The notes below the pieces were generated by a model, which was not told the DNA's origin, searched no databases, and was given only the letters and a program-made list of their open reading frames with translations. Below, piece by piece: positions 6,646-9,561 of a stretch of 9,561 bases of DNA. A program made the position numbers and the translations under genes. Origin of the DNA: Arsenophonus sp046530785 (GTDB lineage Bacteria > Pseudomonadota > Gammaproteobacteria > Enterobacterales > Enterobacteriaceae); the NCBI GenBank assembly GCA_046530785.1, contig JBHEQT010000048.1, positions 1 through 9,561 of the forward strand, read 5' to 3'. The number at the start of each line of letters is the position of its first letter. The stretch's first letter is position 1.

Positions 6646-6765
6646 TATAATTAAAGAAATTAAAGATACAATCTTTTACAAAAAATATTATGAATTTAAA
6701 ATAACGACAGTAAGAAGAATCAATAAATACAGCAGTAAGATCATTTAATGGATATAAAATAATAA

Positions 6766-7620
6766 TTAGTCATCGATACTTAAATTTCCAAAGCTTTTTA
6801 CCAAATCATCGATAGCTTTAATCTGTTCAAGAAAAGGTTCTAATCTTGTTAATAATAGTGCTGATGCCCCATCACATTTTGCATTATCAGGATTAGGATG
6901 AGCTTCCAAAAATAATCCTGCTAAACCAACCGCCATACCCGCTCTTGCTAATTCAAAAACCTGTACACGACGACCATTTGAAAAAGAACTAAAAGGATTT
7001 CGATATTGTAATGAATGAGTAACATCAAAGATAACTGGAGAACCATTCGAAATATTCATCATAATATTGAAACCTAACATATCGACAACTAAGTTATCAT
7101 AACCAAAATTTACCCCACGATCACAGAGAATAATATTTTCATTACCTGCTTCTTTAAATTTTTCAACAATATTAGAAACTTGAGCTGGACTAATAAATTG
7201 TGGTTTTTTAATATTAATAACTGAACCTGTTTTTGCCATCGCTTTAACCAGATCAGTTTGTCTGGCTAAAAAAGCTGGTAGTTGAATAACATCTACCACC
7301 TCAGCAACTATTGACGCTTGCTCTACCTCATGAACATCAGTAATTACCTTAACTCCAAATGTTTGTTTTATTTCTTGAAAAATCTTCATTCCTTCTTCAA
7401 GCCCTGGACCGCGATAAGAATGAATCGAAGAACGGTTAGCCTTATCGAAGGAAGCCTTAAAAATATAAGGAATTTTAAGCTTCTCTGTCACGGTGACATA
7501 ATATTCACAAACATTCATTGCTAGATCACGTGATTCAAGGACATTCATGCCACCAAATAAAACAAAAGGTAGATTATTTGCTACATTAATATTATCAATG
7601 ATGACTACTTTACATTGCAT
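6766..7620 (-). CDS. kdsA: 3-deoxy-D-manno-octulosonate 8-phosphate synthase
   Basis: Condenses phosphoenolpyruvate with D-arabinose 5-phosphate to KDO 8-phosphate in the cytoplasm, the committed step towards KDO of the LPS inner core. It has 284 residues, the same as E. coli KdsA. Motifs along the TIM barrel are intact: GGMNVLESRD (23-32), KASFDKANRSS (55-65), GPGLEEG (71-77), TDVHE (94-98), QLPAFLARQTDL (113-124), KKPQF (138-142), CDRG (166-169), FGYDNLVVD (172-180), DVTHS (199-203) and LEAHP (238-242). Asn26, where metal-dependent relatives have Cys, marks the metal-independent class. CDGAS (249-253) replaces the CDGPS of E. coli. A strong Shine-Dalgarno, AGGAAGGG (7627-7634), lies 6 nt before the ATG. 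It is the last gene of the prfA-prmC-sirB1-kdsA run, 45 nt after sirB1. Its retention suggests that LPS is still made. Confidence 0.98.
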   Translation of the reverse strand: MQCKVVIIDNINVANNLPFVLFGGMNVLESRDLAMNVCEYYVTVTEKLKIPYIFKASFDKANRSSIHSYRGPGLEEGMKIFQEIKQTFGVKVITDVHEVEQASIVAEVVDVIQLPAFLARQTDLVKAMAKTGSVINIKKPQFISPAQVSNIVEKFKEAGNENIILCDRGVNFGYDNLVVDMLGFNIMMNISNGSPVIFDVTHSLQYRNPFSSFSNGRRVQVFELARAGMAVGLAGLFLEAHPNPDNAKCDGASALLLTRLEPFLEQIKAIDDLVKSFGNLSIDD

Positions 7621-7665
7621 ACTTTACCCTTCCTATAATGATAAATTAGTTATAAATTTTAATGA

Positions 7666-8475
7666 TTAATGCAATATAATCTGCTGTTCTTCTATTGAAT
7701 AAATTTGCATCTTTATTATTTCAGAAACAGGATCTTCTGGACATTGCTCAACAAAATAATTTAAATCAGAAATGGCTACATGATTACATTCAAGATGAGC
7801 AAAAATAAGACCTCTATCACGTATTTCATATGGATCTTTCGGATCAAAAATTAATAATGTCTCACAAACTTTTAGTGCTTCTTCCATTTTTTTTTCTTCC
7901 ATTAATCCTGCTTTTATTGTAGAAAATATTTTTCGTATAATAATTTTGTGTTCAGTTTTTTCCATATCTTTTCGAGTTAAATGAGCAAAAGGGCTAATTG
8001 TTCCCTTGATCCATAAATCAAGAATTTGTTCAGTGAGCGTTTCACCATTTATTGGATTAATATACCAATAACTTCCATCGTTTCTATAAACGCACAGAAT
8101 AAGTTCAGTCAAAAAAATAATTGGTGTAACCGGTAATTGTAATTGATTAGTTATATGTAAAAAAATCGTCCCTAATGAAACAGGTGCACCCTGTCTTGTT
8201 GTTAACACTTTATCCAACCAAAGTGCCTCAGAAAGCGAATAAACTCCTTTTACACCGCTAAAAAGCCAGTCTCGATAAAATAATTTTAGTAATCTAGTTA
8301 CTTTCGTTTCTATATCGTCATTAGGTTGTATTGTTTTCCTTGCTTCTTCAACTAAAAATCTAAGTTGTGCATTGACCTGTTCGACAGGAAAATTTTGCTG
8401 AATAATCCGTGAAACAAATATAATACCTTCGCTAAGTGGTGCTTTATTAAATTCAAAATCAGCTATAGTGTTCAT
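7666..8475 (-). CDS. sirB1: SirB1 family protein (transglutaminase-like plus TPR)
   Basis: Length (269 residues) and sequence match E. coli SirB1 (YchA). The N-terminal part (about 1-165) is the transglutaminase-like SirB1 domain, with ADFEFNKAPLSEG near the start and RQGAPVSLG (94-102) as its best conserved segment. The C-terminal part (about 168-260) carries helical TPR-like repeats with DPKDPYEIRDRGLIFAHLEC (211-230) and YFVEQCPEDP (240-249). The biochemical role is not established; conservation next to prmC and kdsA is its best-known feature. The ATG lies inside the end of prmC (17-nt overlap), with a GGAA 5 nt before it, so translational coupling is likely. The neighbour sirB2, found between prmC and sirB1 in E. 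coli, is missing. Confidence 0.95.
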   Translation of the reverse strand: MNTIADFEFNKAPLSEGIIFVSRIIQQNFPVEQVNAQLRFLVEEARKTIQPNDDIETKVTRLLKLFYRDWLFSGVKGVYSLSEALWLDKVLTTRQGAPVSLGTIFLHITNQLQLPVTPIIFLTELILCVYRNDGSYWYINPINGETLTEQILDLWIKGTISPFAHLTRKDMEKTEHKIIIRKIFSTIKAGLMEEKKMEEALKVCETLLIFDPKDPYEIRDRGLIFAHLECNHVAISDLNYFVEQCPEDPVSEIIKMQIYSIEEQQIILH

Positions 8476-9310
8476 AACATTTCCATTGACCTATTGTAAT
8501 ACGATCATTACCACTATAATCCTGAAAAGTTATTATCTGCTGATAATGATGATAGGAAAATAAATTCCTTACTTCTCTTCCCTGTAGCCACCCATGTTCT
8601 AGCAAAAGCCATCCTTCATTGACTAAGTAATTACACGATTTTTCAATTATTAATTGAATATCAGCTAATCCATTATTATCTGATATTAACGCTGTTTTAG
8701 GCTCAAAACGTACATCACCTTGTTGTAAGTGTGGATCATACTCATCTATATAAGGTGGATTACTAACAATCATATCAAATTGCTGAATAGGTACTGAAGT
8801 AAACCAATTACTTTTGTAAAATTTAGCATTATTTATCATCAAATTATCTGCATTAAGTTGAGATAGAGTAATTGCGGCATCACTAATATCAATACCAATT
8901 ATTTGAGATTTTGGACACTCTGATGCTAAAGCTAATGCCACAGCACCTATACCCGTTCCCAAATCTAATATTTTTACTGTTCGTTTATCTAATAATAATT
9001 GTAATGCCCTCTCAACTAAGCATTCTGTATCCGAACGAGGTATTAATGTAAGAGGTGAAACTTTCATTGGTAACGACCAAAACTCTTTTTCTTTTATTAA
9101 ATACGCAATAGGTTCACCTTTGACACGAGAAGCTAATAAATGTTTAAGTTGTTGATATTGCTTTTTGGTTAATTCTATTTCGCCAAATGCAATAAGAAAA
9201 GTCCGTGTTTTTCCTGTTATGTATTGCAACAAAATTTCAGCATCAAGTTTAGCACTATCGCTATGACAAAGCTTATTAGCCGCATAAGTTAACCAATGGT
9301 GATATTTCAT
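8459..9310 (-). CDS. prmC: Peptide chain release factor N5-glutamine methyltransferase
   Basis: Methylates the glutamine of the GGQ motif in RF1 and RF2 with S-adenosylmethionine, which raises termination efficiency. It has 283 residues against 277 in E. coli PrmC (HemK). The N-terminal helical domain (about 1-75) contacts the release factor. The Rossmann methyltransferase domain follows, with DLGTGIG (116-122) for SAM binding and the family signature NPPY (184-187) that holds the target glutamine, then the conserved HLQQGDVRFEP (194-204). One motif differs: the IPRPDTE of E. coli reads IPRSDTE (90-96). The ATG lies 5 nt after the prfA stop, so prmC is probably coupled to its substrate gene. 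The usual strong Shine-Dalgarno is missing; only AGAG within the last prfA codons is available. The gene ends inside sirB1. Confidence 0.97.
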   Translation of the reverse strand: MKYHHWLTYAANKLCHSDSAKLDAEILLQYITGKTRTFLIAFGEIELTKKQYQQLKHLLASRVKGEPIAYLIKEKEFWSLPMKVSPLTLIPRSDTECLVERALQLLLDKRTVKILDLGTGIGAVALALASECPKSQIIGIDISDAAITLSQLNADNLMINNAKFYKSNWFTSVPIQQFDMIVSNPPYIDEYDPHLQQGDVRFEPKTALISDNNGLADIQLIIEKSCNYLVNEGWLLLEHGWLQGREVRNLFSYHHYQQIITFQDYSGNDRITIGQWKCYEHYS

Positions 9311-9315
9311 TAATA

Positions 9316-9561
9316 TTACTCTAATAAAGCGGAAAGTTGATCTGCTTGATATTCATTAATAATAGGTTGAATTAACATATCTAATTTCCCATCCATCACT
9401 TCATCTAAGCGATAGAGTGTTAAATTAATACGATGATCAGTAATTCGACCTTGTGGAAAATTATAGGTTCTAACTCTATCGGAACGATCACCTGATCCTA
9501 GTAAATTTCTTCGCTCAGATGCTTCTGTTTGACGTTGTTTTTTAACTTCAATTGCCCTAAT
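9316..9561 (-). CDS. prfA: Peptide chain release factor 1, C-terminal 81 residues (partial)
   Basis: RF1 recognises UAA and UAG in the ribosomal A site and triggers release of the finished protein. Only the C-terminal 81 codons lie in the window; the gene continues beyond the right edge, so the GGQ loop and the stop-codon recognition motif are not seen. The visible part is very close to E. coli RF1: ERRNLLGSGDRSDRVRTYNF, then PQGRITDHRINLTLYRLDEV, then the C-terminal tail ending in LSALLE and TAA at 9316-9318. It is upstream of prmC in the conserved cluster; hemA would be expected further to the right. Its presence together with prmC shows that termination at UAG and its modification are probably retained. 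Confidence 0.97.
   Translation of the reverse strand: MRAIEVKKQRQTEASERRNLLGSGDRSDRVRTYNFPQGRITDHRINLTLYRLDEVMDGKLDMLIQPIINEYQADQLSALLE

Larger units (their letters stand above)
5824..6765. other. 0.9 kb gene desert between tRNA-Ser and kdsA
   Basis: No intact gene is visible on either strand. tRNA-Ser is read into it from the left and kdsA from the right, so any terminators for both should lie here. A hairpin just after the tRNA (5852-5873) is one candidate; for kdsA I see no convincing terminator. Two longer-range inverted repeats (6135-6231 and 6448-6587) and a 16-bp palindrome (6630-6645) are listed separately. A short direct repeat, CTTACTG on the minus strand, occurs twice between about 6705 and 6740. 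Confidence 0.75.

Noticed and set aside
7318..7524. 68-codon plus-strand frame
   Set aside because: It lies antisense to kdsA, whose translation matches the family end to end.

Overview
The window looks like a piece of a strongly reduced, very AT-rich genome from a host-restricted symbiont of the Enterobacterales. Every recognisable gene has a full-length, closely matching counterpart in E. coli and its relatives: riboflavin synthase, KdsA, SirB1, PrmC, the RF1 C-terminus, tRNA-Val(GAC) and tRNA-Ser(GGA). Protein genes and tRNAs together cover only about 37% of the window (roughly 3.55 of 9.56 kb). The rest is AT-rich sequence with no recognisable genes. That combination is typical of an insect symbiont partway through genome decay, such as Arsenophonus-type or Serratia symbiotica-type lineages. 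The genus is a guess.

Left part (1-5733). A tRNA-Val(GAC) gene on the minus strand (326-403) is followed by a 1.5 kb desert, ribE on the plus strand (1938-2576), and then a 3.2 kb desert. The order and orientation tRNA-Val(-), gap, ribE(+) match the E. coli valVW-ydhQ-mdtK-ribE segment with the genes in between lost. The deserts hold many perfect or near-perfect AT-rich inverted repeats and a few short protein-like stretches that may be gene fossils.

Middle (5734-6765). A tRNA-Ser(GGA) gene stands alone on the plus strand, followed by a 0.9 kb desert with two long-range inverted repeats.

Right part (6766-9561). A compact minus-strand operon reads prfA (only the last 81 codons are present), prmC, sirB1, kdsA. 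Junctions are tight: 5 nt between prfA and prmC, a 17-nt overlap of prmC and sirB1, and 45 nt between sirB1 and kdsA. This is the conserved enterobacterial hemA-prfA-prmC-(sirB2)-sirB1-kdsA cluster without sirB2.

Functionally, the retained genes cover translation termination (RF1 and the methyltransferase that modifies it), decoding of Val and Ser codons, the last step of riboflavin synthesis, and KDO synthesis for lipopolysaccharide. This suggests a bacterium that still builds an LPS outer membrane and still makes riboflavin. I see no mobile element with a transposase, no CRISPR array, no phage gene and no convincing new system. The points most worth a second look are unusual T-stem pairs in both tRNAs, several strong hairpins and palindromes in otherwise featureless DNA, and possible coding fossils.
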